35,387 bases of DNA from Deltaproteobacteria bacterium (lineage in GTDB: Bacteria; JAMCPX01). The notes under the pieces were generated by a model. It saw only the letters and a list, made by a program, of their open reading frames with translations, was not told the DNA's origin and did no database searches. Position numbers and translations under genes: made by a program. The DNA lies in the NCBI GenBank assembly GCA_023381995.1, contig JAMCVD010000109.1:2063-37449 (forward strand). The letters run 5' to 3'. Shown one piece after another: positions 19,251-27,792 of this stretch. The number at the start of each line of letters is the position of its first letter. The stretch's first letter is position 1.

Positions 19251-22007
19251 ATGGACTATAAAGACACATTGAACCTGCCGCGCACGGACTTCCCCATGAA
19301 GGCGGACCTGCCCAGGCGCGAGCCAGATATGCTCAGATTCTGGCAGGACAGGCGCATCTACGAAAAGATCGTGGCGAAGAACGGCGCGGGAGAGACATTC
19401 ATGCTCCACGACGGCCCCCCGTACGCAAACGGACACATCCATATCGGTCATGCCCTCAACAAGATCCTCAAGGATATGCTGATCAAGGTCAAAGCGATGC
19501 ACGGCTACAGGGCCGAGTACGTGCCCGGGTGGGACTGCCACGGCCTTCCCATAGAGCACAACGTCGACAGGTCGCTCGGGCCCGGAAAACAGGGTATGTC
19601 AAAGATCGAGATACGGAAGGCATGCCGCCAGTTCGCGCAGCAGTTCGTGGACATACAGCGCCAGGAGTTCATGCGGCTCGGGGTGCTCGGCAGATGGGAG
19701 CAGCCATACCTTACCATGAACTACGGCTACGAGGCGGCCATCGTCGAAGAGCTCTCGAAGATCATGCGCAACGGCTATGTGTACAAAGGCAAGAAGCCCG
19801 TTTACTGGTGCGCACACTGCGTCACCGCCCTCGCGGAGGCGGAGGTAGAATACGAGGACCACGTCTCGCCGTCCGTGTATGTACGGTTCAGGGTAAAGGA
19901 CGACAAAAAAAAGTTGCCGGCATCATTAAAAGGTAAAAATGCTTATTTTGTAATATGGACGACGACCCCATGGACGCTGCCGGCAAACCTTGCTATTACC
20001 GTGCACCCGGACCTTGACTATGTAGGGTTTAGGGTCGGAGGGGATGTCTATATCGTATGCGAGGCGCTGCTCGGCAGCCTGAAGGAGCTTATCGAGGGCT
20101 GGCAGCACGGCGAGGCGCTTGCAACCTTTAAAGGGGGCACCCTCGAGGGCATAGTCGCGGCACACCCCTTCTACGATAGGGACTCCGTCGTTACCCTCGG
20201 GGACTATGTCACCACGGACATAGGCACCGGCTGCGTCCACACCGCGCCGGGTCACGGCGCCGAGGACTACCAGACCGGGGAAAGGTACGGACTGGAAGTC
20301 TATGCGCCTGTCGACAGGTACGGCAGGTTCACGCAGGACGTGGGTTTTTTCAACGGCAGGTTCGTGTTCGATGCGGACAGGGAGATAGTAGAGAAGCTCA
20401 AAGAGAACGGTGCGCTTTTGAAGCAGCAGGACTATTCCCATGCATACCCGCACTGCTGGCGGTGCAAGAGGCCCGTTATAACCAGGGCAACGGAGCAGTG
20501 GTTCATCTCTGTCGAGAAGCACGATTTACGGACCAACGCCCTCAAGGCGATCGACGGTGTCAAGTGGATACCCGCATGGGGCAGGGACAGGATAAACGCC
20601 ATGCTCGAGACGAGGCCCGACTGGTGCATATCGCGTCAGCGTGTATGGGGCGTGCCCATACCCGTGTTTGTCTGCAAACAGTGCGGCGAGAGCATCGCAG
20701 ACCCGGACGTGGCCCTGCGCGTGTCCGGGTCGTTTCGGGAAAAGGGCGCGGACGTCTGGTTCGAGAAGCCGGCCGATTACTTCGTGCCTCCGGGCTACGC
20801 GTGTCCGAAGTGCAGGGGAACGGCGTTCGAAAAGGAAGAGAACATCCTCGACGTGTGGTTCGACTCCGGAGTCAGCCACGCCGTGGTACTGAAGCACACG
20901 GACGGCCTTGTCTGGCCCGCGGACCTCTACCTCGAAGGCAGCGACCAGCACAGGGGATGGTTCCAGTCGACCCTGCTTGCGTCCTTGTCGGCCGGACACG
21001 GCGTCCCCTATCGCGCGGTCCTGACGCACGGGTTCGTCGTAGATGAGAAGGGCAGGAAGATGAGCAAGCAGCTCGGCAACGTCGTGGCACCGCAGGAGGT
21101 CATAGACAAATATGGCGCGGACGTGCTCAGGCTCTGGGTGTCTGCTGAGGACTTTCGCGGGGACGTCAGCGTTTCGAGGGATATCCTCGAGCGCCTGAAG
21201 GAGGCGTACCGCAAGATCCGCAACACGATGAAGTTCATACTCGGCAACCTCTACGACTTCGACCCGGGGAAGGACTGGATAGCCTACGGGAGCATGGGGC
21301 CGCTCGAGAAATACATGCTTTTCAGGACAGCCGAGCTCGTGCAGAAAATAGAAAAGGCGTACCAGGACTACAACTTCCATATCGTCTACCATGCGGTGCT
21401 CGATTTCTGCGTTGCGGACCTCAGTTCGTTTTATCTTGATATACTGAAGGACAGGCTGTATGTGTCACGCTCCGACAGCCCGGGCAGGCGGGCCGCACAG
21501 ACCGTCCTCTACGACATCCTCGCCCGCCTCATAGAGATGCTCGCCCCGGTCCTCTCGTTTACGGCGGAGGAGGCCTGGTCGCACTTGCCGGGCACGAAGG
21601 AAGAGAGCGTGTTCCTGTCGAACGGCACGGCACGACGCCCACTCCCGGAAACCGACGCTGTGATATACCGGGACCACGAGAGGCTGAGGCTGATAAGGGA
21701 AGAGGTCAACAGGGCACTGGAGGTCCAGCGTGCGAACAAGAAGATAGGCTCTTCCCTCGAGGCGCTCGTCGTAGTCACGGCGGGCCGGGAAGACCACGGG
21801 CTGCTTCAGAAGTACGAGCCCTCTCTGCCTGAATTGTTTATCGTCTCCCAGGTAGAGCTGAAGGACGGCGGGGAGCCGCTGCGCGTGGAGATACAAAAGG
21901 CCGGGGGCAGAAAGTGCGAGCGGTGCTGGAACTACTCGTCCTCGGTGGGCAGCCACCCGTCCCATCCTGCGCTGTGCGACAGGTGCGTGGAGGCGATACG
22001 CCGGTGA
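19251..22007 (+). CDS. ileS: Isoleucyl-tRNA synthetase
   Basis: FMLHDGPPYANGHIHIGHALNKILKD; PGWDCHGLPIEH; GSDQHRGWFQSTLLASLS; KMSKQLGNVVAPQEV; C-terminal Zn motif CERCWNYSSSVG..HPALCDRC. Confidence 0.98.
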   Translation: MDYKDTLNLPRTDFPMKADLPRREPDMLRFWQDRRIYEKIVAKNGAGETFMLHDGPPYANGHIHIGHALNKILKDMLIKVKAMHGYRAEYVPGWDCHGLPIEHNVDRSLGPGKQGMSKIEIRKACRQFAQQFVDIQRQEFMRLGVLGRWEQPYLTMNYGYEAAIVEELSKIMRNGYVYKGKKPVYWCAHCVTALAEAEVEYEDHVSPSVYVRFRVKDDKKKLPASLKGKNAYFVIWTTTPWTLPANLAITVHPDLDYVGFRVGGDVYIVCEALLGSLKELIEGWQHGEALATFKGGTLEGIVAAHPFYDRDSVVTLGDYVTTDIGTGCVHTAPGHGAEDYQTGERYGLEVYAPVDRYGRFTQDVGFFNGRFVFDADREIVEKLKENGALLKQQDYSHAYPHCWRCKRPVITRATEQWFISVEKHDLRTNALKAIDGVKWIPAWGRDRINAMLETRPDWCISRQRVWGVPIPVFVCKQCGESIADPDVALRVSGSFREKGADVWFEKPADYFVPPGYACPKCRGTAFEKEENILDVWFDSGVSHAVVLKHTDGLVWPADLYLEGSDQHRGWFQSTLLASLSAGHGVPYRAVLTHGFVVDEKGRKMSKQLGNVVAPQEVIDKYGADVLRLWVSAEDFRGDVSVSRDILERLKEAYRKIRNTMKFILGNLYDFDPGKDWIAYGSMGPLEKYMLFRTAELVQKIEKAYQDYNFHIVYHAVLDFCVADLSSFYLDILKDRLYVSRSDSPGRRAAQTVLYDILARLIEMLAPVLSFTAEEAWSHLPGTKEESVFLSNGTARRPLPETDAVIYRDHERLRLIREEVNRALEVQRANKKIGSSLEALVVVTAGREDHGLLQKYEPSLPELFIVSQVELKDGGEPLRVEIQKAGGRKCERCWNYSSSVGSHPSHPALCDRCVEAIRR

Positions 22008-22501
22008 TCCCCTTGAAAGAGAGGCTGCTCTACCTGCTGGCCATCGGGGTGTCCGTGGTTGCGCTCGATCAGATCACAAAACACCTCGTTGTCCACCTCC
22101 TTACGCACAGGGTCGTTGTCATACCGGGCCTGGTCGACCTGGTAACCGTCTATAACAGGGGCATGGCGTTCGGCATGCTGAACGCGGGCCAGTACACCTT
22201 CAGGACGGTGCTGTTGACCGCGCTGAACGGGGTGGTCTTCATCGTGCTGCTTTCGGTTTTTCTGCTCTCGAAGGACGTAGCGCGTCTTACCATGATCTCT
22301 CTGTCCCTGATCATGGGAGGGGCAGCCGGCAACATCATAGACAGGGTCAGGCTCGGATACGTCGTGGACTTTATAGATGCATACGTAAAAGGCGCGCACT
22401 GGCCGGCATTCAACGTCGCAGACAGCGCAATCACGGTCGGCGCAGTCCTGCTTGCGATAGACCTGCTGATATCCGGGAGGGCCAGGAAGGGACAGACATA
22501 A
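22004..22501 (+). CDS. lspA: Lipoprotein signal peptidase (signal peptidase II)
   Basis: GTG start overlapping the ileS stop; VALDQITKHLV, VYNRGMAFG, GGAAGNIIDRVRLGYVVDFID, FNVADSAITVG. Confidence 0.95.
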   Translation: MIPLKERLLYLLAIGVSVVALDQITKHLVVHLLTHRVVVIPGLVDLVTVYNRGMAFGMLNAGQYTFRTVLLTALNGVVFIVLLSVFLLSKDVARLTMISLSLIMGGAAGNIIDRVRLGYVVDFIDAYVKGAHWPAFNVADSAITVGAVLLAIDLLISGRARKGQT

Positions 22502-22508
22502 GAACAGA

Positions 22509-22599
22509 GGAGAGGTGTCCGAGTGGTTTAAGGAGCACGCCTGGAGAGCGTGTTACCGCCCAAAGCGGTACGTGGGTTCGAATCCCACCCTCTCCGCCA
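22509..22599 (+). tRNA. tRNA-Ser (GGA anticodon), CCA encoded
   Basis: Acceptor GGAGAGG/CCTCTCC, anticodon stem-loop CACGC-CTGGAGA-GCGTG, long variable arm, GGGTTCGAATCCC, terminal CCA. Confidence 0.95.
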
Positions 22600-22895
22600 T
22601 ACTACGCCCCGCCACTAAACAGCGGGACTTCGTCTGGCATATCTCTCTTTTCCCCAAAATCCCCTTTTTTACAGTCGTGTTCATACTTCAGCGTTATTCC
22701 TCCTACATAAGAGAGATGTAAGGGAGTTACTTTCTTTCCTGATTTGTCAAAATGAAAGATTTGACTCCGTTGCAACCTTCCCTGATGGTCTCCCGATACC
22801 CTACGAGGCCAGACTCCCGCTTGCTGGTGTCGTACGGCCTTACCTCCCCTCCGTTTGCCAACTACTTGGAAATTGTATTTCTGCTCATTCCCCCC

Positions 22896-23062
22896 TTGCC
22901 GGGCTATTGCACTCTTACTGACCCCTAATCTCTTCTTTACTACTATATCCATAGCCTTCTCTCTTCTGACCATTGAACTACCTCCCCTATAGAAGGTAAT
23001 TTCAGAAGAGTTGCTCTGTTTTCAATGTCGCTTTTCTGATCAGTTTTCACTGTCGTCTGACA
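22896..23062 (-). mobile_element. Probable IS21-like remnant (element end + N-terminal HTH fragment of an IstA-like transposase)
   Basis: Minus strand TGTCAGACGACAGTGAAAACTGATCAGAAAAGCGACATTGAAAAC followed by MVRREKAMDIVVKKRLGVSKSAIARQ, then homology is lost. Confidence 0.4.
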
Positions 23063-23347
23063 GAAGCTGCTGAATGGGGCGAATACCAGTCGTCCCGGGG
23101 TGAATGTGTTACGTCTGCCACTACGCTTGTACCTGAATTTTTAGACTATTTACATACAAAAAATATAGGGGTAATAGGATATGGGCTTTATCCAGGCATA
23201 CTTATTATAAGAGGCTGGGATTTTACAGAACCGACTGCGTTTGATGAACCATATACATGTCCTGATTTGCCTTTCCCAAATTTTGATCCTAATGCACAAG
23301 GTATAGGGCAGTTGTTAATAAGCTATTTTTTACAGTACAATAAATAA
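23061..23347 (+). pseudogene. 5'-truncated glycoside hydrolase (GH5/cellulase-like) C-terminal remnant
   Basis: Continuous frame TEAAEWGEYQSSRGECVTSATTLVPEFLDYLHTKNIGVIGYGLYPGILIIRGWDFTEPTAFDEPYTCPDLPFPNFDPNAQGIGQLLISYFLQYNK* with no start; not in the ORF track. Confidence 0.6.
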
Positions 23348-23424
23348 GGGAAGACAATTCGGAACTTTTTATATTGTTAGAGGTTTACTATTATATTATA
23401 ACTTAAGACAGAAGGAGATACTAT

Positions 23425-24876
23425 ATGAAACAAGGGCTGATATTGATGGTAATAATGATCATGTTTGTCAGTTGTGGCAAAAATGGCAGTAGTGCGAATG
23501 TTTCAACCAAGCCTTTAGCGCCCAGTAACCTTACTGCTGTCGTTAATAATAATACCGTTTTACTCACATGGGGTGCTTCTGCTCAAGCAACGGCTTATAA
23601 CATTTATGATTCAACTACATCCAACGGGTCTTATACAAAGATAGATTTTACTACAACAACAGCTTTTACAGTTACAGGATTAGCATATGGCATGACATAT
23701 TATTTTGTAGTAACAGCTTTTAATAACGCAGGAGAGAGCAGCTACTCAAACTCGGTTAGTGCAACGACAACATTAAGTACCACAACCATGCTTTTCGGCG
23801 TAGACATGAATCGTTTCGAGATGTATCCGGAATTGTCATCGCAAGGGATAACCGACACATTCACCGAAACCGAGCAGCTCGGAGTGGATTTTGTAAGGTT
23901 TGGTATAGATTGGCCGACGGTTGAACCGTCACAGGGCAACTGGAATAATAGTTTTTTATCAGCATTATTCAGCACTTTTCAAACATATCACCTACAAATA
24001 CTTGTTGAATTAAGCGGACCGCCGTCATGGGCAAGCTCGAATCCAACTGCAACTGACCCTTACGATTATCCACCTGCCAATTATCAGGACTTTTATACCT
24101 ATGTACAATATGTAGCCAATTACGCACAGCAGCATTATCCCGGTATTGTTATTGCTTATAAGGTACTGAATGAGCCGAGCAACGTTGATTGCACGACAAA
24201 TGGAGGTTTACCGCCGACAGCGTATGCCCATCTCGTTTATGAGGCAAAAAAGGCTGTTGAATCTGTAGCACCTGCTATCCCGGTAATGACGGGAGGCATG
24301 TGGTCAGTGGGCGTTAGTCATACACCGCCGCCGGGGTGCCCAAATGCAATGAGTGTTTATGATTATCAAAATGAATATTTAACGGATTCCACATATCCGG
24401 TGTGGCAGTACATTGATATAGCAAATCTGCACATGGGCGTTATCAATTCGCCGCAAACAGGTATATGGCAGCGGGCTATTAACCAGGTACAGGGGCTCTT
24501 ACAAATGTTTTCACCCTACAATCCCACTATCCCGATATGGGTTGATGAGTTTGCATATTCTTCGCTTGGTCAGGACCAAAATGTACCAGGATATCAATGC
24601 GGTCAAACCGGCAATACACAGGCTTGCGAGCAAATACAGGCAAACTACATAACGGATGCCCTGAATACGCTTATTGGAATACCGCAGGTTAGGGCTGTAT
24701 CATGGACTTACATGGTTGATAATCCCTGTGCCACATCCGGTAATATAGATCTGGGGCTTCTTGCTATTGACAGCCCGAGTGCCGGTTATGATGGTTGTGA
24801 AAATGTGTCTGATGCCGATGTAAGCACTAAACCTGCTTATAATGCTTATCAAAATTTTATTGTATCACATAAATGA
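23425..24876 (+). CDS. Lipoprotein with FN3 domain and glycosidase TIM-barrel domain (GH39/GH5-like)
   Basis: Lipobox MFVSCGKNG; FN3 LAPSNLTAVVNNNTVLLTWGASAQATAYNIYDS; VDFVRFGIDWPTVEPSQGNWN; VIAYKVLNEPSNVDC; IPIWVDEFAYSS. Confidence 0.78.
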   Translation: MKQGLILMVIMIMFVSCGKNGSSANVSTKPLAPSNLTAVVNNNTVLLTWGASAQATAYNIYDSTTSNGSYTKIDFTTTTAFTVTGLAYGMTYYFVVTAFNNAGESSYSNSVSATTTLSTTTMLFGVDMNRFEMYPELSSQGITDTFTETEQLGVDFVRFGIDWPTVEPSQGNWNNSFLSALFSTFQTYHLQILVELSGPPSWASSNPTATDPYDYPPANYQDFYTYVQYVANYAQQHYPGIVIAYKVLNEPSNVDCTTNGGLPPTAYAHLVYEAKKAVESVAPAIPVMTGGMWSVGVSHTPPPGCPNAMSVYDYQNEYLTDSTYPVWQYIDIANLHMGVINSPQTGIWQRAINQVQGLLQMFSPYNPTIPIWVDEFAYSSLGQDQNVPGYQCGQTGNTQACEQIQANYITDALNTLIGIPQVRAVSWTYMVDNPCATSGNIDLGLLAIDSPSAGYDGCENVSDADVSTKPAYNAYQNFIVSHK

Positions 24877-24938
24877 AGTTATGAGGGTTTACCTTTATCA
24901 ACCTGCTGATATTGGGCAGGCCGTACAAAAGTATTATT

Positions 24939-26006
24939 TCAGAGATTTGTATCCAAGCTTTTTGCAAATGTCTGGATGAGCTGTCTCGTCGATTGTACAT
25001 CTGTTGTTACAGAAAAACTTCCGGGTTTAATGTTTGAAGTGTTCAACCAGGCATAAGGATCGTTTTGGGAGAGTATTTCATCAAGCGAGTATATTTCTAT
25101 ATGTGTTATACCCTGGCCAAGTGCTGCAGATTCGTCATCAAAAAGTTGTGTTGGAGATGTATATCCTTGTATACCACTGAGGGGATCATTGCCGACAACT
25201 CCAAGTGCTATGGCAGCGTTATCACCATATAGGGCATAAGCATCTTTGGCATAACTTGCTACAAGGGAAGGACCGAACCATTTACCGAGTAGCTCTTTAA
25301 AAGAACTTTGATAAACCATAAAGGAGACTTGATCCCACGGTACCCCAAAAACAGGAATATGAAAAAGCACCTGCATGCCGCTGTTTGAATCATACCGGTC
25401 GTCAAGGACAAGCGGATAGGTGACGCATTCAACCTTCCAGCCATTCTTGTGAACGGATTCAACAATCTCTGTAAATCGCTTTAAGGCATACCTGTATGTG
25501 GATGGGCTCATATATGAGATAAGCAGGCTTAAAGCGGAAAATGTATTGCCGGTCTGAGCAATGGTTGTCATACTCACGGTCAAAGAATAAGGAGGCTCAA
25601 GATCAAATATCAACCACCCCGGTTTCACCTTATTGGCGTTTAACCATGTCAAAAGACTATCAACCTCTTGTGAAAAAAGGTCCACGTTATCTTCATTTGG
25701 CCATACGCCGTCAGCTTGTGCAAGCATGGGCCAGAGCCTTAAGCCGACACCGTTTTGTGCTGTTTGATGAATGACATTGAGCAATTCAGAAGACCCGATC
25801 TGTCCCGAGTAAGTACTGCCCGATGGGTATACAGCCAGCAACAGAGAGGTATTCGTTTGTTGTAAAAGCTGGAATGATGATACCGTAAAACTGCCAAATT
25901 CCGAGTAGACACCCTGGGTCCTTGCGGCCATACCACTCCGATGGGTACCACACCCCAATAAAGCGATACCCGAGAGGAAGAATAATGTTATCAAGTTACT
26001 CTTCAT
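24939..26006 (-). CDS. Putative lipoprotein, glycosidase-like fold suspected
   Basis: Lipobox GIALLGCGTHRS; periodic secreted-protein composition; family not recognised with confidence. Confidence 0.6.
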   Translation of the reverse strand: MKSNLITLFFLSGIALLGCGTHRSGMAARTQGVYSEFGSFTVSSFQLLQQTNTSLLLAVYPSGSTYSGQIGSSELLNVIHQTAQNGVGLRLWPMLAQADGVWPNEDNVDLFSQEVDSLLTWLNANKVKPGWLIFDLEPPYSLTVSMTTIAQTGNTFSALSLLISYMSPSTYRYALKRFTEIVESVHKNGWKVECVTYPLVLDDRYDSNSGMQVLFHIPVFGVPWDQVSFMVYQSSFKELLGKWFGPSLVASYAKDAYALYGDNAAIALGVVGNDPLSGIQGYTSPTQLFDDESAALGQGITHIEIYSLDEILSQNDPYAWLNTSNIKPGSFSVTTDVQSTRQLIQTFAKSLDTNL

Positions 26007-26055
26007 AAACCCGTTTTACCTTTACTCCGCTCGTCTCGGCACTCCGGGGTCCATG

Positions 26056-26949
26056 TCAATCTTTTTGCAGGACGAGGGCCATTGTAAAAGCGCCTTTTCT
26101 CAGAAATTCGGGAAGCGTGCGTTTACCGGACAGCTCCCAGATGTCTCTCATCTCGTCAATGCGAAACCCTGCATTGAAAGCCAATGAAGAAATCTCTTTT
26201 ACGGTAAAATTATGGTAGGGGGATTTGAACGGACTGAATGCATCACTTACCCGGGATATCTCCCAATCCCCGGCCTCTTTGCCTGTGTATTCCTTTATTA
26301 CCTTCGATGCTATCCTCCGGTACGCATTCACGATAATGCTCTTCGGTCTCAATAAAAAGAATCCGACGAGCAGGCTTCCCAGGTCCGCACCTCGGTCACC
26401 GGAGCCGTGCGGCCGGGTGAGTTTCCGCGGATCCGGATTGGCGTGCATGATTTTATATACGCCGTTCAACAGGTGGGCTGTGCCGATGTTGAACAAATCG
26501 TTATGGACGGTCAAATAAACCCTGCCTCCGGGCTTCAACACCCTGTACACCTCGTTCATGGTTATCATACGCCGCTGTGAAACAGTGATGTGGTTCATGA
26601 ACTGCTTAGCCATCAGGACCACGTCCACCGAGTTGTCGCGGACGGGAAGATATGTTGCGTCTGCGCGAATGAAGTACACGTTGTTTTCGGTTACAAATCC
26701 TTTTGCCGATCTCAACATACCGTGAACCAGATCGAGGGCGTAAACCTTCGAACACAGGGCGGCGACTGCATGTGCCTCCCGTCCGGCACCGCAGCCGAGA
26801 TCGAGAACGACATCATCGTCCTTAATCATACGGGCAAACACTGTCTTCTCGTACGCTTCAAGGCCTTTTTTTGAATAATCTATGAATGCCCGGATCTCCT
26901 GCGGCTGACCATACTTTTTTACAATGGAATTTTTCTGGTTGTCCGTCAT
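26056..26949 (-). CDS. Class I SAM-dependent methyltransferase
   Basis: DDVVLDLGCGAGREAHAVAALCSKVYALDLVHGML; RADATYLPVRDNSVDVVLMAKQFMNHI; EVYRVLKPGGRVYLTVHN. Confidence 0.88.
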   Translation of the reverse strand: MTDNQKNSIVKKYGQPQEIRAFIDYSKKGLEAYEKTVFARMIKDDDVVLDLGCGAGREAHAVAALCSKVYALDLVHGMLRSAKGFVTENNVYFIRADATYLPVRDNSVDVVLMAKQFMNHITVSQRRMITMNEVYRVLKPGGRVYLTVHNDLFNIGTAHLLNGVYKIMHANPDPRKLTRPHGSGDRGADLGSLLVGFFLLRPKSIIVNAYRRIASKVIKEYTGKEAGDWEISRVSDAFSPFKSPYHNFTVKEISSLAFNAGFRIDEMRDIWELSGKRTLPEFLRKGAFTMALVLQKD

Positions 26950-27066
26950 ACGGTACCTCTAACAAGTCAAGATGAAAGATTCAAGCCGACCTCCCGCTTA
27001 CGCACAGCCTGCGGCCACGTCGCCGACTGGAAAGCCGGGCCCGCCGGACTATCGGGAATAGAAAAA

Positions 27067-27139
27067 AGTGCCTGGGGGGATTTGAACCCCCGACCTACGG
27101 AGCCGGAGTCCGTCGCTCTATCCACTGGGCTACAGGCAC
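27067..27139 (-). tRNA. tRNA-Arg (CCG anticodon)
   Basis: Minus strand GTGCCTGTAGCCCAGTGGATAGAGCGACGGACTCCGGCTCCGTAGGTCGGGGGTTCAAATCCCCCCAGGCAC; loop CTCCGGC; CCA not encoded. Confidence 0.93.
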
Positions 27140-27241
27140 ATCTTTGATATATTGATAGGTTATACTGTTCACTGATTTGCTGTCAAGTTGCTGCTGCCAA
27201 CCTGCTGTGTAGCCCTGTCCCGGGTTCTGTCGTTTTCCTAT

Positions 27242-27725
27242 CAGCCAGTGAACTGGGACAAACACTATCGCTTTATAGTAATAAGGCGTCCTATCGAGGA
27301 AGAACCTTCTACACAGCTTACCCTTTTCACCATAGGAAGATAGAGTTATCAAGTTATTGTAACAAACATGAATCTCAATCCTTTAAACACATGGAAGTTT
27401 TACAACAAGAGGGCTGGTATCGAGCTTATCATCAAAGAACTCAAAGATGATTATCCTCTCGGAAAGATACCGACAAAGTATTTTGCAGCCAATGAAGCTT
27501 ACTTCCATATCCTTTTGTTTTCTTACAATCTGATAAACTGGTTCAAGCGATTATGCCTGCCGAGTCAGTTTCAGAACTTAACACTCAGGACTTTGAGGAC
27601 ACGCTTCCTTTTGATTCCGTGAGAACTTACAAGAACGAGTAATAGACCTACTTTAAAGCTACCAGCCAGCTTTATCTATAAAGATGTCTTTGAGTACGCC
27701 TTGAAGAAAATTGACCAATTGAAGC
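27242..27725 (+). pseudogene. IS4/IS1380-type transposase C-terminal remnant
   Basis: WDKHYRFIVIRRPIEEEPSTQLTLFTIGR*SYQVIVTNMNLNPLNTWKFYNKRAGIELIIKELKDDYPLGKIPTKYFAANEAYFHILLFSYNLINWFKR; in-frame stop and later frameshift. Confidence 0.7.
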
Positions 27726-27792
27726 TTTACTGGTACGTTTTCACGCAGGTTTCAGGTTTAATAGTATCAATTGAGACAAAGGAGTTTTTAAC

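Noticed and set aside
20526-21392. 288-aa minus-strand ORF
   Set aside because: Antisense shadow of ileS.
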